Assembly: GCA_036506275.1 (NCBI GenBank)
Contig: DASXSB010000063.1
Coordinates: 62,001 to 126,000 of the forward strand
Reading direction: 5' to 3'
Source of the DNA: DASXSB01 sp036506275
GTDB lineage: Bacteria > Methylomirabilota > Methylomirabilia > Rokubacteriales > CSP1-6
DNA: 64,000 bases
Under the pieces are notes generated by a model that saw only the letters and a program-made list of their open reading frames with translations, made no database searches and was not told the DNA's origin. Positions 16,636 through 23,781 of this stretch are shown in pieces (position 1 is the first letter of the stretch; every line of letters starts with the position of its first letter). The position numbers and the translations under genes were made by a program.

Positions 16636-16688
16636 AGGGTACCAGCCCGCGGCGAATACTGTCAAATTCGGCGCTCACTTACTACAAT
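16636..16688. promoter_or_regulatory. divergent, overlapping promoters of glnD (minus) and hisC (plus)
   Basis: Minus strand: TTGACA (16665-16660), 18-nt spacer, TACCCT (16641-16636), then 9 nt to the glnD ATG. Plus strand: CTGTCA (16659-16664), 18-nt spacer, TACAAT (16683-16688), then 6 nt to the hisC ATG. The two -35 boxes share bases 16660-16664, so the promoters should compete. Both transcripts would be leaderless or nearly so. Confidence 0.65.
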
Positions 16689-16694
16689 ACGGCG

Positions 16695-17768
16695 ATGAGG
16701 AAAATCTGGCGCCGCGTCCTCGACGACATCACCCCCTACGAAGCCGGTCCGTCCCTGGAGACGCTCGCCGCCCAGCTGGCGCTTCCCGAAATCGTGCGGC
16801 TGTCGGCGAACGAGAATCCGCTCGGCCCGTCTCCCCGCGTCATCGAAGCGGTGGCGCGGGAGGCGCGCAACGCGCACCTCTATCCGGACGGCGGCAGCAC
16901 GGCTCTGCGCGAAGCGCTCGCCCACCGGCTCAAGGTGGCGCCGGCTCAGATCGTGGCCGGCAACGGCGCCGACGAGCTCCTCGCCCTCGTGGCCGCCGCC
17001 GCCCTCGAGGTCGGCGACGAGGTCGTCATTCCGCAGCCGTCGTTCGAGCCGTACACGACGGTGGTGACCATCGCGGGCGCCCGTCTCTGCTCGAGTCCGC
17101 TCGCCGGCTACGACACGGATCTCGACGACATGCGGCGGCGGGTGACGCCCGCCACCAAGGCGGTGATCGTCTGCTCCCCGCACAATCCCGCCGCCACCAT
17201 CGTGCGCCACGACCCCCTCGTGGCCTTCCTCGACGCCCTCGGCGATGACCCGCCGTTGATCGTGCTCGACGAGGCCTATCGCGACTTCTGCGACGATCCG
17301 GAATACCCGGACGGCGTCGCCCTCCTGAGCCGGTACCCGCGCTTGCTGGTGCTGCGGACGTTCTCGAAGATCGCGGGTCTGGCCGGGCTCCGCGTCGGCT
17401 ATGCGATCGGCAGCACGGAGACGATGGACCGCCTCAATCGCGTGCGGGCGCCCTTCAACGTCAATCGCCTCGGTCAGGTGGCGGCGGTGGCGGCTCTCGA
17501 CGACGACGAGCACATCGCGCGCAGTCGCGCCATCGTGGTGGAGGAACGCGCGTTCCTGTCGGCGGGGCTGCGGCGACGCGGGTACGAGTTTCCCACCTCC
17601 CACGCGAACTTCCTGCTCGTGCGCGTGCCCAACCCCGATGCCCTTCGCCAGCGGCTGCTGAAAGGCGGGCTGCTCGTGCGGGACGGCGCCGCCGTCGGCT
17701 TCCCCGGGCACCTCCGCATCTCGATAGGGACGCGCGCCACCAACGAACGCCTGCTCGCCTTGATGTGA
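16695..17768 (+). CDS. hisC: histidinol-phosphate aminotransferase
   Basis: PLP enzyme of 357 residues, aminotransferase class I/II. Visible marks: ANENPLGPSP near the N terminus, YPDGG, the PLP-phosphate region, VLDEAYRDF with the Asp/Tyr that contact PLP, and RTFSKIAGLAGLRVGY with the Schiff-base Lys. It converts imidazole-acetol phosphate and glutamate to histidinol phosphate. Length and motifs match HisC. Some HisC-like enzymes act on other oxo acids. The frame is open 80 codons upstream, but ATG 16695 follows a TACAAT -10 box by 6 nt. It stands alone, away from other his genes, opposite glnD. That could link it to nitrogen status. Confidence 0.9.
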   Translation: MRKIWRRVLDDITPYEAGPSLETLAAQLALPEIVRLSANENPLGPSPRVIEAVAREARNAHLYPDGGSTALREALAHRLKVAPAQIVAGNGADELLALVAAAALEVGDEVVIPQPSFEPYTTVVTIAGARLCSSPLAGYDTDLDDMRRRVTPATKAVIVCSPHNPAATIVRHDPLVAFLDALGDDPPLIVLDEAYRDFCDDPEYPDGVALLSRYPRLLVLRTFSKIAGLAGLRVGYAIGSTETMDRLNRVRAPFNVNRLGQVAAVAALDDDEHIARSRAIVVEERAFLSAGLRRRGYEFPTSHANFLLVRVPNPDALRQRLLKGGLLVRDGAAVGFPGHLRISIGTRATNERLLALM

Positions 17769-17778
17769 GACGGCGGTC

Positions 17779-18087
17779 TCAGCGCCGCGGCGCTGCGGGC
17801 GGGGCGTAGCGCTCGATCTCCTCCAGCCGCCGCGCGAGAGCGTCGCGCTCGGCGGTGAGGGTGATCACCTGCGACTCCTGGGCGCTCTGGCGCTGCTCGT
17901 GCTGGTCGAGGCGCTTCTGGAGATCGGCCTCCCGCACGTACAGCGCGCGCAGCTCGCCTTCGAGCTGGAGGGCGCGGTGGCGGGCGGGAAGATAGCCGGC
18001 GAAGAGCACGTATGCGAACAGCAGCGCGAGGAAGGCGCTACCGGCCACGAGCGACCAGGGAAGCGTCGAACGCGCGCGGTCCGTCAC
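17779..18087 (-). CDS. single-pass membrane protein with coiled coil
   Basis: Protein of 102 residues: short basic N terminus, one transmembrane helix (LVAGSAFLALLFAYVLFAGY, about residues 12-31), then a coiled coil to residue ~90 rich in Leu, Gln, Arg and Glu, and an Ala/Pro tail. The layout resembles FtsB/DivIC- or LapB-like small proteins, but I recognise no family. The start is GTG 18087: a TAGAAT -10 box (18101-18096) lies 8 nt upstream, and its first three bases are the stop codon of the preceding small gene. Its own promoter inside the end of the operon suggests that it can be expressed independently of the regulator upstream. Confidence 0.65.
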   Translation of the reverse strand: MTDRARSTLPWSLVAGSAFLALLFAYVLFAGYLPARHRALQLEGELRALYVREADLQKRLDQHEQRQSAQESQVITLTAERDALARRLEEIERYAPPAAPRR

Positions 18088-18095
18088 GGCCACGG

Positions 18096-18101
18096 ATTCT
18101 A
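18096..18101 (-). promoter_or_regulatory. -10 element overlapping a stop codon
   Basis: TAGAAT read on the minus strand, 8 nt before GTG 18087. The TAG of the upstream 57-residue gene is the first half of the hexamer. Confidence 0.45.
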
Positions 18102-18272
18102 GCAGACCCCGTCCTCGCTCTTGGGACGTCGCGTGCGCGCGGCGGCGCTCGTGCGAAGCCGCGCGCGCAGATCGGTGAGCACCGCCAGTGCGTGCTCGGG
18201 ACACAACCGCAAGCTGACCTCGCTCTCGCCGGCCGTGTGGTCACCGTCGTGACACCGCGGGCACCGCGTCAC
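18099..18272 (-). CDS. very small zinc-ribbon-like protein (57 aa)
   Basis: The frame GTG 18272 to TAG 18099 encodes 57 residues beginning MTRCPRCHDGDHTAG. CPRC, then later CPEH, give a C-x2-C ... C-x2-H set suited to one zinc ion. The C-terminal third is Arg-rich. The start overlaps the stop of the response regulator by four bases (GTGA), the coupling used throughout this genome, so the gene is probably real despite its size. It would be made with the regulator and might serve as a small partner or nucleic-acid-binding protein. That role is inference. Confidence 0.6.
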   Translation of the reverse strand: MTRCPRCHDGDHTAGESEVSLRLCPEHALAVLTDLRARLRTSAAARTRRPKSEDGVC

Positions 18273-18760
18273 CGCGCCGGGCTCCCGTTGTTGCCGACCG
18301 GCGTGTCCACGAGGAGGGACGCCAGGGTCCGCAGCTCCACCCGACCCACCGGCTCGGCCCGCTGCGGCTCGTTCTCCGCACAGGCGGCCGCGATCACGCG
18401 GGCGAGGCCCTCGAGGTCGAATGGCTTGCGGACGTAGTCGAAGGCCCCTGCCACGAGCGTCGCGCGCGCGCGACCGGTGTCCTGATTGGCGGTCAGCATG
18501 ATCACGGGGATCGTGGGATCGAAGGCCTGGATACGCTCGAGCGTCTCCACGCCGTCCATGCCCGGCATCAGCATGTCGAGCAGCACCACCGCCGGGCGTG
18601 CCTCGCGCAGCTCCGCGAGAGCTTCGTAGCCGTCGGCCGCGGTCACTACCGTATAGGAACCGCCGAACGCGTCGTAGAGCAGGCTGCGGACCGCCTCCTC
18701 GTCGTCGACGACGAGCAAGCGGTGAAGGTCACGACAACCGCCCGGCAACGGGGTGAGCAT
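18269..18760 (-). CDS. receiver-domain response regulator (no output domain)
   Basis: Protein of 163 residues. One CheY-like receiver: acidic pair VVDDEEAV, phosphoacceptor Asp in LLDMLMPGMDG, Thr in IMLTANQ, and Lys in YVRKPFD. A 35-residue tail has no recognised fold. No histidine kinase is adjacent. The mRNA leader holds a cyclic-di-GMP-I riboswitch and a sigma-54-like promoter. The ribosome site AAGGAG (18779-18784) lies 18 nt before ATG 18760 and 12 nt before an in-frame GTG at 18766, so the GTG may be the true start. Its neighbour by GTGA overlap is the small zinc-ribbon gene. It is one of three such regulators in the window. Confidence 0.85.
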   Translation of the reverse strand: MLTPLPGGCRDLHRLLVVDDEEAVRSLLYDAFGGSYTVVTAADGYEALAELREARPAVVLLDMLMPGMDGVETLERIQAFDPTIPVIMLTANQDTGRARATLVAGAFDYVRKPFDLEGLARVIAAACAENEPQRAEPVGRVELRTLASLLVDTPVGNNGSPAR

Positions 18761-18787
18761 GCACACGGCTTCGCTCGCTCCTTCCCC

Positions 18788-18866
18788 TGTTCGGCGGCCT
18801 GGCGATCCCGCTCGGGACCCATGGCTTTGCGTCCCGCCCTCACGGACGGTTTGCCTTTGTCGCAGC
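18788..18866 (-). ncRNA. cyclic-di-GMP-I (GEMM-I) riboswitch
   Basis: Read on the minus strand, the leader contains the invariant GEMM-I blocks in order: AAAGGCAAACC, then a short helix GTCC-GTGA-GGGC capped by a GNRA tetraloop, then GGGACGCAAAGCC, then a second hairpin (TCCC-gagc-GGGA), then GCCAGGCCGCCGA. These match the known aptamer consensus closely, including the conserved A-rich and GACGCAAAGCC segments. The base I align with the ligand-selecting G20 is G (AAAGGC), as in c-di-GMP rather than cGAMP binders. The aptamer ends just before the ribosome site of the response regulator gene (18760), so control of translation or of an overlapping terminator is expected. Confidence 0.88.
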
Positions 18867-18902
18867 GGTTTACTCGATGTCGTGGGGTGCGTGGCCGAGG
18901 GG

Positions 18903-18918
18903 TGCAAGGCACGGACCA
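18903..18918 (-). promoter_or_regulatory. sigma-54-like -24/-12 promoter upstream of the riboswitch
   Basis: TGGTCC-N5-TTGCA on the minus strand, with GG and GC separated by exactly 10 nt. Transcription would start near 18892, about 25 nt before the riboswitch aptamer. The same element precedes the two other receiver-only genes. The remaining bases of 18919-19050 show nothing I can assign. Confidence 0.55.
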
Positions 18919-19050
18919 CGCGACGGCGTGCGCGCTAAACCGCGTTCGTACACGGCGTGCGCGCGCGCGGACCGTGCGCGCCCACGGTTCTCGTGGGCGA
19001 TTCGTGACCGGCGCGGTCGGTGCGCGCGGTCAAGAACCGGCCACCTTGAT

Positions 19051-19590
19051 ATGATCGAGGTGGCGGATACGGCCGTGGACCTGCATCGCTTCTTCGAGCG
19101 CGCGCTGCGCGCCACCTTCAGGGACCTGGCCTTTCACGACGACCCGGCGGCGGCGTACCTGGCCGACGTCCTGACGCGCTTCGCGCGCACCGAGAACCTG
19201 TACCCGAAGGGCACCGCCCTCCCGAGGCTCGACACGGTGGTCGACATGATGCTCGAGATCGAGGCGGCGTGGCGGGAGGGGTCGTCGCACTGGGCCCCCG
19301 AGCGCGAGGTGAGCGTGCGGCGGCACATCGGCGACTACACGCTGTTCATGACCGGGATCTTCCGGGAACGGGTCGAGCGCACCGCCGGCAGCCGCTACTA
19401 CATCGACGCCGGCAAGCGCGCCTATCGCTTCGTCTCCGAGCACGACCGCGCGCGCGCGCGCGGCGAGCGGGCGCCCTATCGGCGGCTCGCGGACGGCTTC
19501 GAGGGCTACGCGCACGCGCTCGACTACGCGCGCCGCGTGCACTTCGGCGACCATCCCCGGCATCCGTTCTTCCGGCTCGGCTTCGAATGA
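19051..19590 (+). CDS. conserved-looking protein of unknown function
   Basis: Protein of 179 residues, soluble and mainly helical, with many aromatic and charged residues. It has no signal peptide, membrane segment or motif that I recognise. The stretch HIGDYTLFMTGIFRERVER and repeated Tyr/Arg/His positions suggest a folded helical bundle. The start is uncertain: ATG 19051 is taken here, but a -10-like TATGAT covers it (19050-19055), so GTG 19060 or GTG 19075 could be used instead. It overlaps the next gene by ATGA and is the first of three coupled genes. Confidence 0.6.
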   Translation: MIEVADTAVDLHRFFERALRATFRDLAFHDDPAAAYLADVLTRFARTENLYPKGTALPRLDTVVDMMLEIEAAWREGSSHWAPEREVSVRRHIGDYTLFMTGIFRERVERTAGSRYYIDAGKRAYRFVSEHDRARARGERAPYRRLADGFEGYAHALDYARRVHFGDHPRHPFFRLGFE

Positions 19591-20711
19591 CGCCGGAGGC
19601 GTGTCGCCGGGTCCTCGAGACGGCGCTTGGCGCCGACACGCCGGATGCGCCCACGCTGTCCGCGCTCGGCCGTGTTCCCGCCGACGTGCTGGAGCCGGCC
19701 CTGGCGGCGTTCGCCGACGACCACGGCGCCGCCGCCCTCCCCATCCTGTCGGTGCTCGCGGGCGGCGGCGCCCGCACGCTCCGTCGCGCCGCCAAGCGCG
19801 CGCTCTACCGTCTCGCCCAGCGCGGGGTGACGGCGCCGGCGGCGGCGCCGCGTCGTGTGATCCAGCGACGAGAGGAGCGCGCGACGCGCGCGTGGATTTC
19901 CGGCGTCGACGGCAGTGGCTCGCGCGCGGCGTGGATCCTCTTCGAAGAGGGATTCGGCGGGCTCCTCCTGTGCTCGCTCATCGTGAGCGACACCACCGGC
20001 ATCGTGGACGTGGCGGGTGGTGGGATCACGCGCAAGCGCCTCGAAGCCGAGCTCGCCGCGCTCCGCGCCTCCCAGAAGCTGCCGTGGGTGGAGACGGCGC
20101 CCGCGCGCGTTCTCGCGCTGGTGGCGGAGGCGCTCGCTCTCCACGCGGCCGCCAGCACCGCCCCTCCCGCCGCTTTCGCGCGGTGGCAGCGGCTGTTCGA
20201 GAGCGCCGTCGTACCCCCGCCCGCGGCGTTTCCCGTCGACGCTCCGCCCGAGGAGGTAGAGCGCACGGGGGAGCTGCTCGAGCTGCCGGAGCTCGCGGGA
20301 TGGTTCGTCGAGCCCGAGGTGCTCCAGATCGACGCCGTGGAGCTGCTGCAAACGCGGGAGAGCCGGCTCGTCGTTTCGGATCAGATCAAGGCCGAGCGCG
20401 AGGAGGCCATCGTGGCGCGTGTGATCGAACGCGAGTTCCCGCGCGACGCGCGCCTGCGCTGGGCGCGCCGGCTGGTGGAGATGGCGGCGATCTTCCGCGA
20501 GACCGATCGGCCTCGCCCCGCCGCCCTCGCCGATGCCGCTGCCGCCATCTTTGCCGACGACGCCCGCGATCTCCGTCGTCTCCCGTTCGCGGTCGCGCTC
20601 GTTCGCCGCGGCCTCGACATCGCGGGCGAGGTGACGCTCGGCCGCCTCACGCTGGCGGAGGTGAGTCGCAAGCCCGCTCCCGTCACCGTCGCCGACCGCC
20701 ACCCCGCGTGA
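19587..20711 (+). CDS. protein of unknown function (374 aa)
   Basis: Soluble protein of 374 residues. The N-terminal ~110 residues are Ala/Leu-rich helices resembling HEAT-like repeats (VPADVLEPALAAFADDHGAA, AAKRALYRLAQRG). A central alpha/beta-looking region follows (WISGVDGSGSRAAWILFEEG), then a helical C-terminal third. I know no family for it. A Pro/Ala run (VTAPAAAPRR) separates the two halves. Both ends are translationally coupled: ATGA overlap with the upstream gene and GTGA with the peptidase downstream, so the three products probably work together or are needed in fixed ratio. Confidence 0.6.
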   Translation: MTPEACRRVLETALGADTPDAPTLSALGRVPADVLEPALAAFADDHGAAALPILSVLAGGGARTLRRAAKRALYRLAQRGVTAPAAAPRRVIQRREERATRAWISGVDGSGSRAAWILFEEGFGGLLLCSLIVSDTTGIVDVAGGGITRKRLEAELAALRASQKLPWVETAPARVLALVAEALALHAAASTAPPAAFARWQRLFESAVVPPPAAFPVDAPPEEVERTGELLELPELAGWFVEPEVLQIDAVELLQTRESRLVVSDQIKAEREEAIVARVIEREFPRDARLRWARRLVEMAAIFRETDRPRPAALADAAAAIFADDARDLRRLPFAVALVRRGLDIAGEVTLGRLTLAEVSRKPAPVTVADRHPA

Positions 20712-21661
20712 TCACGGACGTCGCCGGTCTGCGCGTGGGCCACGCCACGGACGCCGTCGGCCTCACCGGCGTGAGTGTCGTCATCGTGGATCGCCCCGCC
20801 GTGTGCGGCGTGGAAGTCCGCGGCGGCGCCCAGGCCGTCATCGGCCTCGACTTCGTGACGCCGCGGCACCTCGTGCCCACCGTGGACGGCGTCGTCCTCG
20901 GCGGCGGCAGCCGCTTCGGTGGAGAGGCGATCTACGGCGTCATGCGCCATCTCGAGGAGCGCGGCATCGGCTTCCCCGTGGGAACAGGCGTCGTCCCCCA
21001 CGTCCCGGGCGCGTTCATCTTCGATCTCGGCGTGGGCGACCGAAGGGCGCGGCCGTCGCGTGAGATGGGATACGAGGCGGCGCGGGGGGCGGCGACGGGC
21101 GCCGTTGCCGAAGGCAACGTAGGCGCCGGCACCGGGGCCAGCGTGGGGAAGCTGCGCGGAATCACGTGCGCGATGCGAGGCGGACTCGGAACCGCGAGCG
21201 TTCGGCTCGAGGAGGTGGTGGTGGGCGCGCTCGTCGTCGTCAACGCGGTGGGCGACGTGCGCGACCCCGAGACCGGCGCGCTGGTGGCGGGAACGAGAGA
21301 CGCACCGGCGGGCCGCCGCCTCGTCGATGCTCGCGCGCTCCTGCGCTCGGAAGCGAACCTGCCGCGGTTCGGCGGCGGCGAGCACACGACGATCGGCGTC
21401 GTCGCCACCGACGCTCGCCTCGATCGCGCCCAGGCGGCGAGCGTCGCCGCCCTCGCCTTCCTGGGTTTCGCCCACGCCCTGTCGCCGCCGCACACCGCGC
21501 TCGACGGCGATGCGCTCTTCGTGCTCTCCACCGGAGACACGCCCGCCGACGTGACGCGCGTCGGCCTCGCCGCCGCCGACGCCGTCGCGCGCGCCATCGT
21601 ACGCGCGGTGCGCGCGGCGACGTCGCTGCCGTCGCTCCCGGCCGCCCGCGACCTCGGTTGA
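20708..21661 (+). CDS. P1/DmpA-family peptidase (S58, self-cleaving Ntn hydrolase fold)
   Basis: Protein of 317 residues. ITDVAGLRVGHATD at the N terminus, GGSRFGGEAIYGVMRHLEERG, GVVPHVPGAFIFDLGVGD, the block GAGTGASVGKLRG and GGEHTTIGVVATDA are all typical of the DmpA/P1 peptidase family. These proteins cleave themselves into two chains, exposing an N-terminal Ser or Thr nucleophile; the GGGEHTTIG segment is the expected site. Family members are aminopeptidases for D- or beta-amino peptides. GTG 20708 overlaps the previous stop (GTGA). Substrate not predictable. Confidence 0.88.
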   Translation: MITDVAGLRVGHATDAVGLTGVSVVIVDRPAVCGVEVRGGAQAVIGLDFVTPRHLVPTVDGVVLGGGSRFGGEAIYGVMRHLEERGIGFPVGTGVVPHVPGAFIFDLGVGDRRARPSREMGYEAARGAATGAVAEGNVGAGTGASVGKLRGITCAMRGGLGTASVRLEEVVVGALVVVNAVGDVRDPETGALVAGTRDAPAGRRLVDARALLRSEANLPRFGGGEHTTIGVVATDARLDRAQAASVAALAFLGFAHALSPPHTALDGDALFVLSTGDTPADVTRVGLAAADAVARAIVRAVRAATSLPSLPAARDLG

Positions 21662-21747
21662 TCGCGTCGCTCCCGGCGGGACCTCGCTCGGCCCAGCACC
21701 GCGCCTGTCTCAGCCCACCCGCGGTGGAACCGGCCTCGCGGCACCGG

Positions 21748-21753
21748 TACAAT
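21748..21753 (+). promoter_or_regulatory. -10 element of the DUF2007 gene
   Basis: TACAAT ends 7 nt before GTG 21761, predicting a leaderless mRNA. A weak TGGAAC lies 17 nt upstream (21725-21730). Confidence 0.5.
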
Positions 21754-21760
21754 ACCGCCC

Positions 21761-22045
21761 GTGAAACGCGGGAAGGTGATTCGCTTTCCTTGGGCACCGC
21801 CACCGCCCACGACCGAGACGGGACTGGTGGAGGTGTATCGCTGCGACCACGCGGAGGCCGTGGTCGTCCGCAGCCTGCTGCAGAGCGAAGGGATTCCGAG
21901 CGTGGTGCATTCGCGCCTCGCGCACTCGGTGCATCCCTTCACGGTGGGTGATCAGGGCGAGGTCGCGGTCCTCGTTGCCTCGCCCGACGGGCCACGCAGC
22001 CGGCGCCTTCTCCTCCGCGTGGCCTCCCGTCGCTCGCTCCCCTGA
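21761..22045 (+). CDS. DUF2007 family small protein (putative signal-transducing)
   Basis: Protein of 94 residues. After a basic, Pro-rich start, residues ~23-75 have the DUF2007 pattern: LVEVYRCDHAEAVVVRSLLQ, SEGIPSVVHS, then a hydrophobic strand GEVAVLVASPD. The fold is PII-like and small, and family members are usually called putative signal-transducing proteins without a proven role. GTG 21761 is chosen because of the TACAAT box 7 nt before it. The gene stands alone, with 99 bases to the peptidase upstream and convergent with the M28 gene downstream. Confidence 0.72.
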   Translation: MKRGKVIRFPWAPPPPTTETGLVEVYRCDHAEAVVVRSLLQSEGIPSVVHSRLAHSVHPFTVGDQGEVAVLVASPDGPRSRRLLLRVASRRSLP

Positions 22046-22078
22046 CTGCCGCCCGGCGACGCTCGTCCTCAGCGCCGT

Positions 22079-23011
22079 TCAGCGCACCTCGGCGATGATC
22101 GCCTCCAGCGCGCCCGCGACGGCCATGAGCGCCGCCGGCTGAAGGGTGGCGCCGGCGTCGGCGGGCGTGTGATAGGTGTCGAAGGGCACCGGACGTCGCA
22201 CGAGCTGACGGAGAGCGCTACGCAGGGGACTGAAGATGAACTGCCGGAGCGCATCGGCTTCCGTGGCGGGAATCATCGTGAGGCCGTAGGCGGGGATGCC
22301 GGCGGCGGCGAACGCACGGTGATCGCTGCCGAACACGGGAATCCGTCCCACCTGGTGATACGTCTCGTCGGCGCGTAGACCGCGCGCTTCCAGGCCGGCG
22401 CGCACGCGCGCGAGGAACGGCGTATCCTCGGCGGCGTCCCAGACGGCGAGGCTGTCGCCGATGCCGCACAGCTCCAGGCTGATCACGCCCGCGATCGACT
22501 CACGCGCCATCTCCCGGACGTACGCGCGCGCGCCCAGGTAGCCGAGCTCCTCCGCGGCCGTGAACAGAAAGCGCACGCGCAGCGCGGGCGGGACCCGGAC
22601 GCGCTCCAGGAGGTGGAGCAGGATCGCGACGCCTGCCGCGTTGTCGTTGGCGCCCGGACTGCCGGGCACGGCGTCGTGGTGGGCGATCAGCACGAGGAGT
22701 CGATCGCCGCCGCCGATGTCCACGCTGAAGTTCTCGCCGCTTCCTTCGAACGTCCGGAAGCGGTGGCGCGCGAAGGGCACGCCGCGCGCGCTGAGATAGG
22801 TCGCCACCGCCGCCTCCCGCGCCTCGTTGGTGCGCGCCTCCAGGAGCGCGACGAGCGCGCGCGGGTCTCGCGGACCTCGCACGACGTCGTCGAGGGGGGG
22901 AGGCGTGAGGCCGTGGTGCCGGCGCCGGCCGTTGATGATTCGGCTGAGACCGCTGTTGATGCGTCCGCGCAGATAGAACCCCACGTCGCGAACGGAAAAC
23001 GCGCTCGTCAT
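22079..23011 (-). CDS. M28-family zinc peptidase
   Basis: Protein of 310 residues. The co-catalytic zinc ligands of M28 aminopeptidases are visible: HHDAVPGSPGANDNAAG (His, then Asp in GAND), AAEELG (Glu-Glu: catalytic base and ligand), and GSDHRAF (His). Another Asp lies in the region after LELCGIGD. No signal peptide is seen, so it is probably cytosolic. ATG 23011 overlaps the tatD stop by four bases (ATGA) and closes the long tmk-to-M28 operon. The frame is open further upstream, but that part is antisense-like and covered by tatD. Confidence 0.88.
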   Translation of the reverse strand: MTSAFSVRDVGFYLRGRINSGLSRIINGRRRHHGLTPPPLDDVVRGPRDPRALVALLEARTNEAREAAVATYLSARGVPFARHRFRTFEGSGENFSVDIGGGDRLLVLIAHHDAVPGSPGANDNAAGVAILLHLLERVRVPPALRVRFLFTAAEELGYLGARAYVREMARESIAGVISLELCGIGDSLAVWDAAEDTPFLARVRAGLEARGLRADETYHQVGRIPVFGSDHRAFAAAGIPAYGLTMIPATEADALRQFIFSPLRSALRQLVRRPVPFDTYHTPADAGATLQPAALMAVAGALEAIIAEVR

Positions 23012-23781
23012 GGGGACGCGAGCCCGAACACCCTGCGCGCGTTCTCGGTGAGGCGAGGCGCCAGCGACTCCACGGTCTCGCCGCGCAGCTCGGCCACGCG
23101 CGCCGCCGTGATCGCGAGGTACGCCGGCTCGTTCCGCTTCCCGCGATGCGCCTGCGGCGGCAGGTAGGGACAATCCGTCTCCACCACGAGTCGATCGGCC
23201 GGCACGAATCGAGCCACGTCGGGTAACGCGCGCGCATTCGGATACGTCACGGGACCGGCGAGGGAGATGAGAAGTCCGAGGTCGAGGCACCGCGCCGCGA
23301 TCTCCGTGTCGCCGGAGAAGCAGTGCATGATGCCGCCCACGTCCCCCACCCGCTCCTCGGCGAGAATCGCGAGCGCGGGCGCATGCGCGTCCCGGCAGTG
23401 GATGAGGGCGGGCTTGCGGAGTCGCCGGGCCAGCGCGAGCTGGCTACGCAGCGCGCGCTCCTGCGCGTCCGGGGGCGACAGGTTCCGGAAGAAGTCGAGC
23501 CCGATCTCTCCCACCGCCACCACCCGCGGCGCCTGCGCCAGCGCCTCGAGATCGGCGAGGACGGCGCTGTCCACGGCGGCCGCGTCATGAGGGTGGATCC
23601 CCACCGTCGCCCACACATCCGGCTCGCGGGCGGCGAGCGCGATGGCCGCGCGCGACGTCTCCACGTTGGTCCCCACCGTGATCATGCGCGTGACGCCGGC
23701 GGCGCGGGCGCGGGCGAGGACGGCGTCCAGGTCTCCCGCGAAGTCCGGGAAGTGGAGGTGGGCGTGGGTGTCGAACAGCAT
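23008..23781 (-). CDS. tatD: TatD-family metal-dependent DNase / hydrolase
   Basis: Protein of 257 residues, the normal length. TatD marks: FDTHAHLHFPDF (first metal site), VGEIGLDFFRN (Glu ligand), PALIHCRDAHAP, GIMHCFSGD and ETDCPYLPPQ with the last metal Asp. E. coli TatD is a Mg-dependent 3'-5' exonuclease. The role of most family members is less clear. The ATG follows the stop of the phosphatase gene directly, and its stop overlaps the peptidase start. In many bacteria tatD lies next to metG and holB-tmk, as here. Confidence 0.93.
   Translation of the reverse strand: MLFDTHAHLHFPDFAGDLDAVLARARAAGVTRMITVGTNVETSRAAIALAAREPDVWATVGIHPHDAAAVDSAVLADLEALAQAPRVVAVGEIGLDFFRNLSPPDAQERALRSQLALARRLRKPALIHCRDAHAPALAILAEERVGDVGGIMHCFSGDTEIAARCLDLGLLISLAGPVTYPNARALPDVARFVPADRLVVETDCPYLPPQAHRGKRNEPAYLAITAARVAELRGETVESLAPRLTENARRVFGLASP

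Noticed and set aside
16627..16665. TTG start for GlnD 13 codons upstream
   Set aside because: Those bases are a perfect -35 hexamer with a correctly spaced -10. ATG 16626 is more likely.
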